Shown one piece after another: positions 9,732-19,900 of a stretch of DNA of 59,004 bases (within the stretch, counting starts at the first letter, position 1; the number at the start of each line of letters is the position of its first letter). A model generated the notes under the pieces. It was not told where the DNA came from and did not search any database. It saw only the letters and a list, made by a program, of their open reading frames with translations. The position numbers and the translations under genes are program-made. This DNA comes from Candidatus Thorarchaeota archaeon. Lineage in GTDB: Archaea > Asgardarchaeota > Thorarchaeia > Thorarchaeales > Thorarchaeaceae. The DNA lies in the NCBI GenBank assembly GCA_004524445.1, contig SDNP01000019.1, forward strand, positions 1-59,004. Reading direction: 5' to 3'.

Positions 9732-10031
9732 CTACAGCTTTTGTATGAATAGTCTTGCCAGCCTTTCGTATTCCCTGCTCCTCAGGGTCACTTCATTACG
9801 ATTCTCAGTTTTTTCTACCGATACATTAACAAATCCGATATCATTGCGGAATTCGACGCAACAATCTGGCGATTCATCGCTTATTTCAAGGCCAAATTTG
9901 CCATCGAAAAATTCTCGAGCCTTTCCCAGCACCTGGTCAACCGATAAATTCGTTTTTTTGCCGATGGTCTGCATTATATTCACTATAGTTAAAATACCTC
10001 TATGCCCTGTTAAATATTCAGGTTTGGCCAA
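9732..10031 (-). CDS. Small conserved-looking protein of unknown function
   Basis: The open frame begins at TTG 10031 (99 residues), but no ribosome site precedes it. GTG 9983 (83 residues) and ATG 9974 (80 residues) are alternatives; a TATA-like ATATTTAA about 26 bases before GTG 9983 would give a leaderless message there. The protein is soluble, with balanced charge (FDGKFGLEISDESPDCC, then VSVEKTENRNEVTLR), and ends in a basic helix RLARLFIQKL. An overlapping plus-strand frame of similar length reads far less like a protein (Ser/Leu-rich, low charge). I do not recognise the family. It lies just downstream of ThrRS on the same strand. Confidence 0.5.
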   Translation of the reverse strand: MAKPEYLTGHRGILTIVNIMQTIGKKTNLSVDQVLGKAREFFDGKFGLEISDESPDCCVEFRNDIGFVNVSVEKTENRNEVTLRSREYERLARLFIQKL

Positions 10032-10098
10032 TCTATAGTTGACTTGTCCGATGTTGTCTGCATAATCCAGAAAGTTCGAATGCTTGGATAGGGCAGTC

Positions 10099-11985
10099 CT
10101 ACACTTCTCTGGAAAAGATTGCCTGATGTGTAATCAAATTGGGTAACAACAATGCCTGAGGTGGGGCGAAACTCGTCTTCTCAAGAATCACCTGAATAAG
10201 CTCATCAAGCGGCATCTTAACTTGGTCACCTGATTCTCTCCGGCGCACCGGCAATTCCTCAGAGTCAATTTCTCTATCCCCGATCACACAGACATATGGT
10301 GTCCACATTTTCTCAGCAGACCGTATCTTCTTGCCCACTGTGGAGTCCCGGTCGTCTATTTCGTACCGAATGTGCGCCTTTTCCAACTCCACTGCAATTT
10401 TCTTGCAATATTCTATATGAGAATCCTCTACTGGAATCAATCGAACTTGAACTGGTGTCATCCAGAGGGGGAGCATCGGCTTCTTACCACGCTTCATGTC
10501 CTTTGATGCCTGTTCGAGCACTCCATACAAGATTCTCTCCACTGATCCAGACGGAGAAGTGTGCAGTATGAGTGGCCTCTTCTCTTCGCCATCCTCATCT
10601 ACATAGGAAATATCAAAACGCTCAGCATTCTCAACATCAATTTGAATTGTACCCAGACATCCGGCTTTTTCCTGAGTATCAACTACGTTCCATTCGCCTT
10701 TGAAAATAAAATAGGCATAGCGTTCTTCAAAGACCTCAATCATGACTGGCTTACCAATTCTCTTCACTACGTCATTGACGAAGTCCTCATTTTCCTCGTA
10801 GAACGATTTCAGAAGCCTAAATGAAACCTCGTAGTCAACTTCTAGTTCCTTCATCAGTTTCTCCACAAACTCAAGTTGGTTTCTCACAGAGTCCATAGCC
10901 ATATCGACATCAGCAACAAACTCGTGGATATCAGGCATTGTGAAGGCTCTGGGTCGTCGCATACCTGCTAGTTCTCCACTTTGTTCACGTCGATAGCTTG
11001 CAGCTATCTCAAAGAGCTTCAAAGGTAGCTGTTTGTGTGATACCACTGCCTGTGATAGGAGCAAAAACTGACCAAAGCATGCGGAGAATCTTGCGAAGTA
11101 GTCATGGTCGCCAGACCTCACGACGTATTGCCGTGATGGAAACCGCTGCAAGTATGATTTGAGAGACGGGTGTTGGTAGTCATAGATAAGTGGAGTCTGC
11201 ACCACATGAGCACCATAATCCACCATCTCTTTCGTAACTCGGGACTCAGCTGCTCGCTTCAGCGTAAGCCCTCTGGGTGGCCACCTGAAGTTTCCTGCGT
11301 CAGAACCGGGTTCATAATCAACGAGCTCCAGATTCTTCATCAGTTCAATATGTGATGGAGCCTCATGAGCTGTTCTGTCCTTGGAGGTCTCATAGTTGAC
11401 GTAGAGACGCAATTCTTCGAAGCCCGTATAGTCAAACTTCTCAACTTCAGTTTTTGTGCCATCTGGTTCAAGAATGAAGAACTTGGAAACAACACCCTCT
11501 TCGGCCTCGATAGCAGTGAGATCTTCCTCGGCACTAACCTCCTTGGTCTTGATCTCCTCTTCTGTAATATCCAGAACCTTTGAGCGTTCTGCTAGAGGAT
11601 GACCTTTACAATGAATCATAAATGACTTGTACCAGCCAAATGGGACTCGAAGTACATCATATCCCTGCTCCTTTAAGTTAGCTTCAACTTTCTTCAGCAG
11701 TTTCAATGCAGTGCTTGGTGGAGACGGCTTCTCGGTGAGATGAACCCAAGGATAGATTATAATACGATCTTCCTGAACCTCCTCAGCTGCATCGGCAATC
11801 ATATCAGCTGTAGCGCTTGCGGCTAGGTTCACATCTCTCTGGTCAGAGGTCTCTGCAGCAATGAAATTGACTAGACATGAATCGTCAGTTTTGTATGATT
11901 TCTCTTCTATTGCCTCGGCACTCTTCAGCGCCTTTCGTTTAGCTTCATAGGAGAATCCATCACTGTGTATTTGTAGCATTCTCAT
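10099..11985 (-). CDS. thrS: Threonyl-tRNA synthetase, archaeal type
   Basis: Charges tRNA-Thr with threonine. The 628 residues begin with MLQIHSDGFSYEAK and PWVHLTEKPSPPSTA, features of the archaeal N-terminal editing domain related to D-aminoacyl-tRNA deacylase rather than the bacterial N1/N2 domains. The class II core follows: YRREQSGELAGMRRPRAFT (motif 2 region) and LHTSPSGSVERILYGVLEQ (motif 3 region), then a C-terminal anticodon-binding domain (MTPVQVRLIPV). The start ATG 11985 has GAGGT six bases upstream. The last 20 or so residues run beyond the anticodon domain and are of uncertain role. About 230 bases separate it from the divergent radical SAM gene. Confidence 0.96.
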   Translation of the reverse strand: MRMLQIHSDGFSYEAKRKALKSAEAIEEKSYKTDDSCLVNFIAAETSDQRDVNLAASATADMIADAAEEVQEDRIIIYPWVHLTEKPSPPSTALKLLKKVEANLKEQGYDVLRVPFGWYKSFMIHCKGHPLAERSKVLDITEEEIKTKEVSAEEDLTAIEAEEGVVSKFFILEPDGTKTEVEKFDYTGFEELRLYVNYETSKDRTAHEAPSHIELMKNLELVDYEPGSDAGNFRWPPRGLTLKRAAESRVTKEMVDYGAHVVQTPLIYDYQHPSLKSYLQRFPSRQYVVRSGDHDYFARFSACFGQFLLLSQAVVSHKQLPLKLFEIAASYRREQSGELAGMRRPRAFTMPDIHEFVADVDMAMDSVRNQLEFVEKLMKELEVDYEVSFRLLKSFYEENEDFVNDVVKRIGKPVMIEVFEERYAYFIFKGEWNVVDTQEKAGCLGTIQIDVENAERFDISYVDEDGEEKRPLILHTSPSGSVERILYGVLEQASKDMKRGKKPMLPLWMTPVQVRLIPVEDSHIEYCKKIAVELEKAHIRYEIDDRDSTVGKKIRSAEKMWTPYVCVIGDREIDSEELPVRRRESGDQVKMPLDELIQVILEKTSFAPPQALLLPNLITHQAIFSREV

Positions 11986-12212
11986 TGTGAGACCTCTGCA
12001 ATCAGCCTAGTGGCATACTCCATTCTTAAGCTTGATGCAACCTGAGCGTGAATGTTCACATACTTCAAACATGCCAAAAGGCCACTTGGGCTTGTATTCT
12101 GACAGACAAGCATAATAAGCATGCTATATAGGTGCAATGAACGCCCATCCAAGCTTCTTAAAGAAAGGTTGGCGGAAACATAGTAGATTCAAAATTGAAA
12201 GGAGTTCAAATC

Positions 12213-13787
12213 GTGTCTGACAAGAATGTTGAAGCAGTGCCAAGAGACCCTGTGGTTCATTCAGAAGAAGGATTATCACGATACAGAATCTCAAAACATA
12301 AACCGAAGGAGTTGCCTTACTCAACAAGCTCCATCTGCCCCACGTGTCTTCTTGATAATGAAGATATTCGTGTAATCGAGGCTCGCATATACCGTGAAGA
12401 CAATCAGATTATGATGTCAAAAGAATGTCCTGAACATGGAAAGTTCGTTGATGTCTACTGGTCCGATGCGGATATGTTTGAAAGAGTCATGAAATACTGG
12501 TATAGAACAGTGGGGTTAGACAATCCAAGGACCAAATCCAAGGAAGGGTGCCCAAAGGACTGTGGACAATGCCCAGAACATCTGGCGCACACTGCCCTGG
12601 GACTGATTGATGTTACAAATCGCTGTAACTTGAGGTGTCCGATTTGTTTTGCAAATGCCGCGGCCACCAATCGAATCTATGAACCGACAGATGAGCAAAT
12701 CAAAGAGATGTTGGCAAACCTTCGCAGTAATTTGCCAATTCCTTCACCAGCAGTCCAATTCGCCGGGGGAGAACCAACCGTCAGTGATAAGCTCCCCAAA
12801 TATGTGAGATGGGCAAATGAAATGGGCTTCGATCACATAATAGTAGCCACAAATGGTATCAGAATGGCCAATAATCCCGAATATGTCACTGAATTAAGAG
12901 AAGCGGGCATGAATACGATATACCTACAATTTGACGGGGTATCTGAGAAGCCCTATCTAGAAGCTAGAGGCAGAGACCTCCGTGATATCAAGAACGCCGC
13001 TCTCGATAGCTGTCGACGGGCGCACCTCGATGGCGTAGTGCTGGTGCCGACAATTGTCAAGGGTCTGAACGATTGCGAACTGGGCGATATTGTGAGATTT
13101 GGTATTGAAAATCGAGATATCGTGCGTTGCATCAACATCCAACCTGTTAGCATCACTGGCCGAGTTGATCATGCTGAAAGAAACAGGATGAGAATTACCA
13201 CCCCAGAGGTCATCATCAACATAGAAAAGCAAACGGAAGGAAAGATCAGTAGAGATGACTGGTATCCCGTTTCTTCTATGATGGGAGTTGGCAGAGCGCT
13301 TGGTTTACTGAAGGGCGTACCAACAGTAGAGCTGCATGCTCATTTCGCATGCGGTATGGCAACCTTTCTCTTCCTCGATGATGACGGGTCCTATATCCCC
13401 ATCACAAAGGTCGTCAATCTGGAGAAGCTATTGATGACACTCGAGGATATCTGTGACCTGTATGCTGAGAGAAAAATCCTACGCGGTCTGCGCGCCAAGC
13501 TAAAGCTATTGGGATTCACACGACATATCAAGAAGAAAAGCTACATGAAACCAATAATCACGTCATTTTTGAAGAGGGGATCATACAGTAGCCTCGCAGC
13601 ATTTATGCATCGAGTCATAATGTTGGGAGTTATGCATTTCCAAGACCCATACAACTTGGACTTGGAACGAGTGCAGCATTGTACTATAAACTACGCAACG
13701 CCTGACGGTCGAATAATCCCATTTTGCACCTATAACAATCTCCATCGGAATGGAGTCGAGGGAAAATTCAGTAGCAGGGCAGAGTAG
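12213..13787 (+). CDS. COG1964 radical SAM protein, tetraether lipid synthase (Tes)-like
   Basis: GTG 12213 is preceded by GGAG at eight bases, better than TTG 12195 in the same frame. The 524-residue protein carries CPTC (42-45), C72, GCPKDCGQC (C113, C117, C120) and the radical SAM motif C138-x3-C142-x2-C145 (NRCNLRCPICFANA), then GGEP at 185-188. Further cysteines follow in FACGM, HCTINYA and IPFCTYNN. This cysteine-rich plan, several extra Fe-S or rubredoxin-like sites plus the SAM cluster, is that of the MJ0619/MA_1486 group, which joins lipid tails into tetraether lipids. MJ0619 was earlier linked to pterin methylation, so a methyltransferase role remains possible. The length is close to MJ0619. 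No lipid gene is adjacent. Confidence 0.75.
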   Translation: MSDKNVEAVPRDPVVHSEEGLSRYRISKHKPKELPYSTSSICPTCLLDNEDIRVIEARIYREDNQIMMSKECPEHGKFVDVYWSDADMFERVMKYWYRTVGLDNPRTKSKEGCPKDCGQCPEHLAHTALGLIDVTNRCNLRCPICFANAAATNRIYEPTDEQIKEMLANLRSNLPIPSPAVQFAGGEPTVSDKLPKYVRWANEMGFDHIIVATNGIRMANNPEYVTELREAGMNTIYLQFDGVSEKPYLEARGRDLRDIKNAALDSCRRAHLDGVVLVPTIVKGLNDCELGDIVRFGIENRDIVRCINIQPVSITGRVDHAERNRMRITTPEVIINIEKQTEGKISRDDWYPVSSMMGVGRALGLLKGVPTVELHAHFACGMATFLFLDDDGSYIPITKVVNLEKLLMTLEDICDLYAERKILRGLRAKLKLLGFTRHIKKKSYMKPIITSFLKRGSYSSLAAFMHRVIMLGVMHFQDPYNLDLERVQHCTINYATPDGRIIPFCTYNNLHRNGVEGKFSSRAE

Positions 13788-13853
13788 ATGGTAGTCATCT
13801 TAAGACCAAATGTAGTTCAAGGACAACCGATACTGTTGAAAATCCTGGTTCGG

Positions 13854-13918
13854 AGGAATATAACTCCTAGATACATAATTAGGAGTATGCAAGTTGCTTC
13901 CGCACCCTGCATGCTCCT
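13854..13918. terminator. Stacked inverted repeats between convergent genes
   Basis: Four short related arms lie between the radical SAM gene and the giant protease gene: GGAG, ACTCCTA (13863-13869), TAGGAGT (13880-13886) and TGCATGCTCCT (13908-13918). Arm 2 pairs perfectly with arm 3 (7 bp), while AGGAGTATGCA (13881-13891) pairs with arm 4 over 11 positions with one G-U. The two hairpins cannot form together. The most likely role is 3'-end formation for both convergent messages; no T-run follows on either strand. Confidence 0.4.
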
Positions 13919-13925
13919 ACGTCGT

Positions 13926-16900
13926 TTAGCCCTGTCGTCTATGCCTGATTATCAATAGTATGAAAATCACAATGACAACTGAAGCACCCACTGTTATGAT
14001 TATTCCAACAATCAGGGGGTCAAAGTCACCCGGCGTAGTTGTAGTTCCGGTAGTTGTTTCAGTATCAGTAGTTGTGTCGGCAGCTGGCAAAACCTCTACC
14101 ATTACCGTGTCTGAGATGGTGTTTTCTCCCACATCGACAACCACAATCGTGTAGTTGTAAGTCCCAGAGTCCAATCCGTCAACACTGATCGAAATTGATT
14201 CTGAGTCAGAAGATAACGAGCCATCCTCCACCAAGCTTCCGTTTCGATAGATAGCATAAGCCTCTAGATTATTATCCTCAGCATTCCATGTGATTGTATT
14301 GCCAGTTGCACCTACATAATAGGACAGGTCAGGGGGACTACTGATTGTGGGCTTAATAGTATCAATCACAGTAACTAGTACAGTATCAAATGCAATGTTG
14401 CCAAAGTCGTCCTCAGCTTGAATAGTAAAATTGTACAGTCCAATCGATAACCCATCAACGTTGATAATTACTGTTGCAGGAGTTGTACTCCATTCACCCG
14501 ACCCTATCTCTGTTCCATTTCTGTATACAGTATACGTTCCAGGATTTTCATCATTCACTGTCCAGCTTATAGAGTTGCCAGTATATCCTTCACTGTACTC
14601 AAAATCAGCTGGAGCAGATAATTCAGGGATGTCGCTATCGGTCGTAACATTGACAATGACAGTGTCTGTAACGAAGTTATTGCCCAAGTCATATGCAGCC
14701 ACCGTGTAGTTGTGAATGCCAATACCCAAATCATCTAATGAAACAGTGATGACTTCAGAAGAGCTATTCCAGTCACCTGATCGCTGGAGAATACTATCGA
14801 CATATACCTCATAACGATCTGGATATTCATCTGCTGGAGACCACTGGATGGTATAGCCTAGTTCTCCAAACATGAATGAAATGTCCTCAGGACTATTTAT
14901 GGTTGGAGGCACTTCATCAAATTCAACGATGACAAAGGCAGAGGATGAAGAGGAGTATCCTGCAGTGTCATTCAACCAGAGTGTGTAGTTATATGTGCCA
15001 ATTCCTAGCCCATCAACACTCACGGTAACACTTGAGCCATCCCAGACTCCCGATTCGACAATTGTTCCGTTTCGGTATACGAGATAGTGAGAGGGTGCGG
15101 AATCTGTTGCAGTCCATGTTAATTCGTGTCCTACAGTACCATATAGGTAAGTCAAATCATCAGTTGCTTCAATCTCTGGTCCTGGTCCAAAGATTGTGAC
15201 AAATGTCGTCATGGAACTCTGGTGCCCGTTTTGGTCAGTCGCTACTATTGTGAAATTGTATATTGCTTCATTCAGAGAAGAACAGTCAATAGATTTCATC
15301 TGAACCGAAGAAGTCCAAGGATCTGATACAACCGGAGTATTGTTGCGCCATACAGCGATTTCTTGTGGGTTGTGATCAATACATCTCCACTTAACAGACG
15401 CAGCGAGGTCACCAACAGCGAATGAAAGCTCAGTGTATCCTTGTATTATTGGCGAGTAGTCTATTCCAGAAATATCGCCCGCACTGAAGGTCCCATCTGA
15501 CTCATCCCATCCTACCATCCCTCGGTCATGAGTGACTATTTTCACCTTATACGTGTCAAGATCAGCCCAAGAGGATACATCCCAATCGTACGTGGTTAGG
15601 GTCAATCCTGTGGCAAACAGCATATAGCTTGCTCCACCATCATTCGAAACGTATACCTCGTGCAAGAAATCGGCATCCTGATTCTCAGATTGGGCATCCC
15701 AGAGAATTATGTTCGAACCGCTCCAAACCTCACCACCATTTGGACTAGTTACCTCTACATCAGGTGAGAAGAAGTTGTTGATTTCAACATCAGTCCAGCT
15801 AGATTCGAATGCCTGTCCCAAGTCATTGTACGCAGTGCCCACAACTGTCCTTGTAACATTCATTCCGAAGTCGTAGGTATCATACACAACAGAATTTGTA
15901 TCTGAAGAAGCCTTAACCCCTGCTCTTGTGTCCACTGTCAGGTCATAAGAACCGGATGCCAAATCGTAATCGAATATTCCTACAGCAAGTGTTGCTTCTG
16001 AGCCGCTGAAGTCTGCCACAAACTGCCCAGATTCCGGCTTGTTACTTGTTGACATTTGGCCTGCAAGAAGGTTATTACCGTAACTCCACGTAGAATCATC
16101 TTGCATTACGCCATCTATGCTGTACCACCATGCCATGATATCAGAGTCACCATTAGTGAAGTCGCAGAGAATATCAACAGTATCTCCACTCTTAATGCCA
16201 GTTATGTACTCCCATGCAAATTCATTAGGATCAATCATTCCACTGAAGGGATCATAGCTGGCGCTAGGTATGACAAGGGGTCCGGAGTTTTCATATAATA
16301 TACCAGTTAGGAAATTGACTTCTGTGGATGAAACTGTATATTCAGGCATATTCGGCAGAAACTCTTGAGAGAATGTCACATTGACGATGACATGATCTCC
16401 AGTGAGCGTGTCACCAGAGGTGAATGTGCGCACAGTTGGGTCAGAATTGGAGTAATATGTGTTGGAAACTGTCGGTGTAGGCACAGATTCATACCACATC
16501 GCCTTCAGCGTAATGTTCACAGGCAACTCCTGCTCGCTTGGGATGGAAGTAGGATGAAGCAGAATATAGTATGTGTCTTTGCCGTCATTTGAAACATCCA
16601 ATAAAAGAGAAGCTGAAGTTGTAGTAGAACCTGTCGTCTCTGCCAGACTTGTGCCATTCTTACCATAAACATTCATGTAAAGCGAGGTGTTTGGATCGTC
16701 CCAAAGCAAACGGAGCCCAATTAGGCTCGCAGTAGCATGTGGATTATGAATCACAAAACTCCGGAAGTCCCAATCATCTGGGTTTTCTTCCATGCAACCA
16801 AAAACAGGGGAATCATATGGCTCTAGAGTGTAGCCATAGTCTTCCACGATTACATGTTCCTCACCGGAAATCCCTGTGAGATTACCAACGAGTGTGTAGC

Positions 16901-19900
16901 TCCATGGCACCCGATTCGTATTGGCACCATCGTTTATCTCAACAAATCCCTGGTAGATACCAGCATCATCTTCTGGGACGGTCAATGTCCAATTCATGCA
17001 GTCATGACCTGCATCCCATGTGGCTGAGAACTCAGGAGCAGGTACCTCCTCCCAAAATATGACGGAACATGTGAAAGCGTTTCCAGGAGACAGGGGATCC
17101 GAATCGAAAACAGGATCATAAGCAACCATGGTCAAATCGCCATCTAGATACTGGTCGAGATTGCTCAATCCTGTTGCAAACTGCATGAGATTTTGATTAC
17201 TCGGGTCATAGGCTCGTGTTAGTAGATCAAGTTCTGCCCCTTGTAAGGAGCCACTACTCCACAAGTTTGGCATTCCATCTGCAGGATCGCTATCAGTCCA
17301 ATCAAACAGAGCCATCCAGGGATATCCCGAAGAGGCAACCGATGCGTCAGCGAATGATATTGCAATTGTAACATAGCTGTATGTGGATATGGCGTTGTCG
17401 TATGCCGTACTCCCAAGCTCATCGCGCAGATTAAACCATCCTGAGGTATTTCTGTTGGATACTGGATCCTCATAGACATAAGTAGTATCGTAGAAAATAT
17501 GTTTCTCGGCCACTTGATACCTATAGGCATTGAATGACCATCCAGTAGTATCGGAAAGCTTAGTGCCAGATGCGTCTGTCAGGACGAACTGCCTTACTGT
17601 ATTTTGCTCATTAGCAGTCAAATTTCCGAAGTAGATGGAACCGTCCGTAAAATTCCTGGGCAAGTCGGTGCCTGCGATATATGTGTCTGTTAAGCTTTCA
17701 GCGCTACTTCTTTGAGTTTCCCAACTATCCTCCAATATATCCATCATATAGTTATGGGAGTCATACGTTTCTACTATGAAACTTGTAGCCTGGGTGACAA
17801 ATTTACATGCCGCCTCGGCATTAATCAGTCCAAATCCTTGTATGGCGGGGTCATATCCCAAGTCTTCAGCTGTGTTTTGAATTATCGACTTAAGCCGATC
17901 AGGAGTCCATGATATTGATTCATTATCCAAAGTATCAATCACCAGAGCAGCAACACCCGCAGCGACGGGAGCAGACTGGCTGGTTCCACTGAAGATGGTG
18001 TAGTTTTTGACATCGCCAGGCCAGTAGGACCCGTCTCTCCAATATTGCTGTAAGTACTGCGCATAGAATGGATTAGCCGAGTAGCCTGCAGAACCAGGAG
18101 CCAAAACATCAGGCTTGGGATAACCCGAGAATGCCGGCCCTCTGCTACTGAAGCCTGCAATGCCCATGCCGTCCTGTTCGGGTCCGAAGTAGTATTCCAG
18201 ATAATGTGAGCTGGTGGATGCACCAACACTCAAAACAGATGATGCACAACCAGGAGGCCCTATAGTCATATACCCTGAACCTTCATTACCCGCTGAGAAC
18301 ACATGTAACATACCTGGATATGCAGCATCCAAATACTGGGGGGCAGAGAGGATCTCCCAAGTGAGGCTCATGTATGTAAACTGACTGCTAGGTTCAGTAA
18401 CCCAACCCCATGAATTGGTGGTCAGATTAGCCTGATGGTTTCCTGTGTAATAGAACTCTTGAGTTGCGTCATTGTAGTCAAATCCACATGCCCATAAATA
18501 TCCGCCAATGTCAGAACCAGAGGTAATGACAGATATTGATAGAAGCTTCGATTGATTCGCGATACCGGGCATCTTGAAGTATGACTGATTATTGGTATCG
18601 AAATAGTCGTACTGTCCTCGGGCGGCGACATGAGCAGCTGTCGCAGTGCCGTGAGTGCCCTGATCAAAATACAGTGCAATAGCATTACAGTCGCTTCGGA
18701 ATCCCTGAAAGATTGCTTCATCGGAGAAGAAGCCGGGATCCATCGTCCAGCATAAAGCCCCTAAACTCAAGTCGTCTATGCCATCAGAGGTAAAATCATG
18801 AGCAACAATCGGGTTACTCAAGTCATAGACCTCTGTTTCATAATCATCAGTGAAGTTCCAGTCAAAAATCGAGATGATTTCGTTTCTGTCGGAGGTTGAA
18901 TTCAGGTCCAAGTCCTCATAGTACATGGCACCATTCCACATCGCCGTCCAGCCTTCTGCAGCCTCCCAGTCAGTAATGACATGGTACTGACCATCGACAG
19001 CGGATTTGTATACGATTACTGGTGCGAAAATCTTAGCATACGGACTCTGTCTCTGTTGGTAAATCCAACCGAAGTGGAAGTCGTTCTCTGCGATTGAGGG
19101 ATTTGGTATCTCCCAATCCTTCCAAATCTCATTATAAACGAATTCTGAAGCATTGTCTATTCCCCATGCCCATGCGTAATATCCAATGAATCCCACAACA
19201 CTGCCATATGGATATCCATCTCCATAGGGTGGAAGCAGCCCCATAAGATGTCGAGTGCTACCCTGCATATTGACTACTGGGTCCCACCCAGTGACATTCA
19301 GATAGAATTTGCCATTCTCCTCATAAGTTAGGACATTTCCTGAACTGACCCAAGACTCTGGGTCAGCTAGATTTGATGAATTACCAATTGAATTGCTCAG
19401 AACCAGTGAGTAACCCGTGGGATCATAACTATCCGGATGATAGGCATCCTGAAGGTCTGGCTGACCGAAATCGCAGCCCGTATCCAAATGACCTACTGTT
19501 ACACCCTCGCCCGTGAACTGCGATGCCGTGGAACCAGTGGAGCCAACAATAGTCCTGAATTCTGCCATATCGGGTGTGGCTGAAACCGGCAAATTGGAGT
19601 CAGACATATCACGTGAGAGGTCGTCTCTTCGAGGGACCAAATACTCATCAGCATCAATGAAGGTTACACCTGTTGTTTCCGAAAGCTCGGAGATAGTGGT
19701 TCGTGATGGAGCCAAAGCCTTAGTGATTCGAAAAGCTCTGAGATCAACAGACCATTGTACATCCACGATTGAGCGAATTTCGTTGTAGTCAGACCAAGGT
19801 GCTGAGTATATGATGATACTCGGCATATTTTGTTGTACCACCATATTTGGTTTCAGCTCACCTGTGTCCATCCATCTGAAAAGAGATTCATCAATTTCGG

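Noticed and set aside
9715..10038. Plus-strand ORF overlapping the small minus-strand gene
   Set aside because: Ser/Leu-rich product with no recognisable pattern; the minus-strand frame has better protein character.
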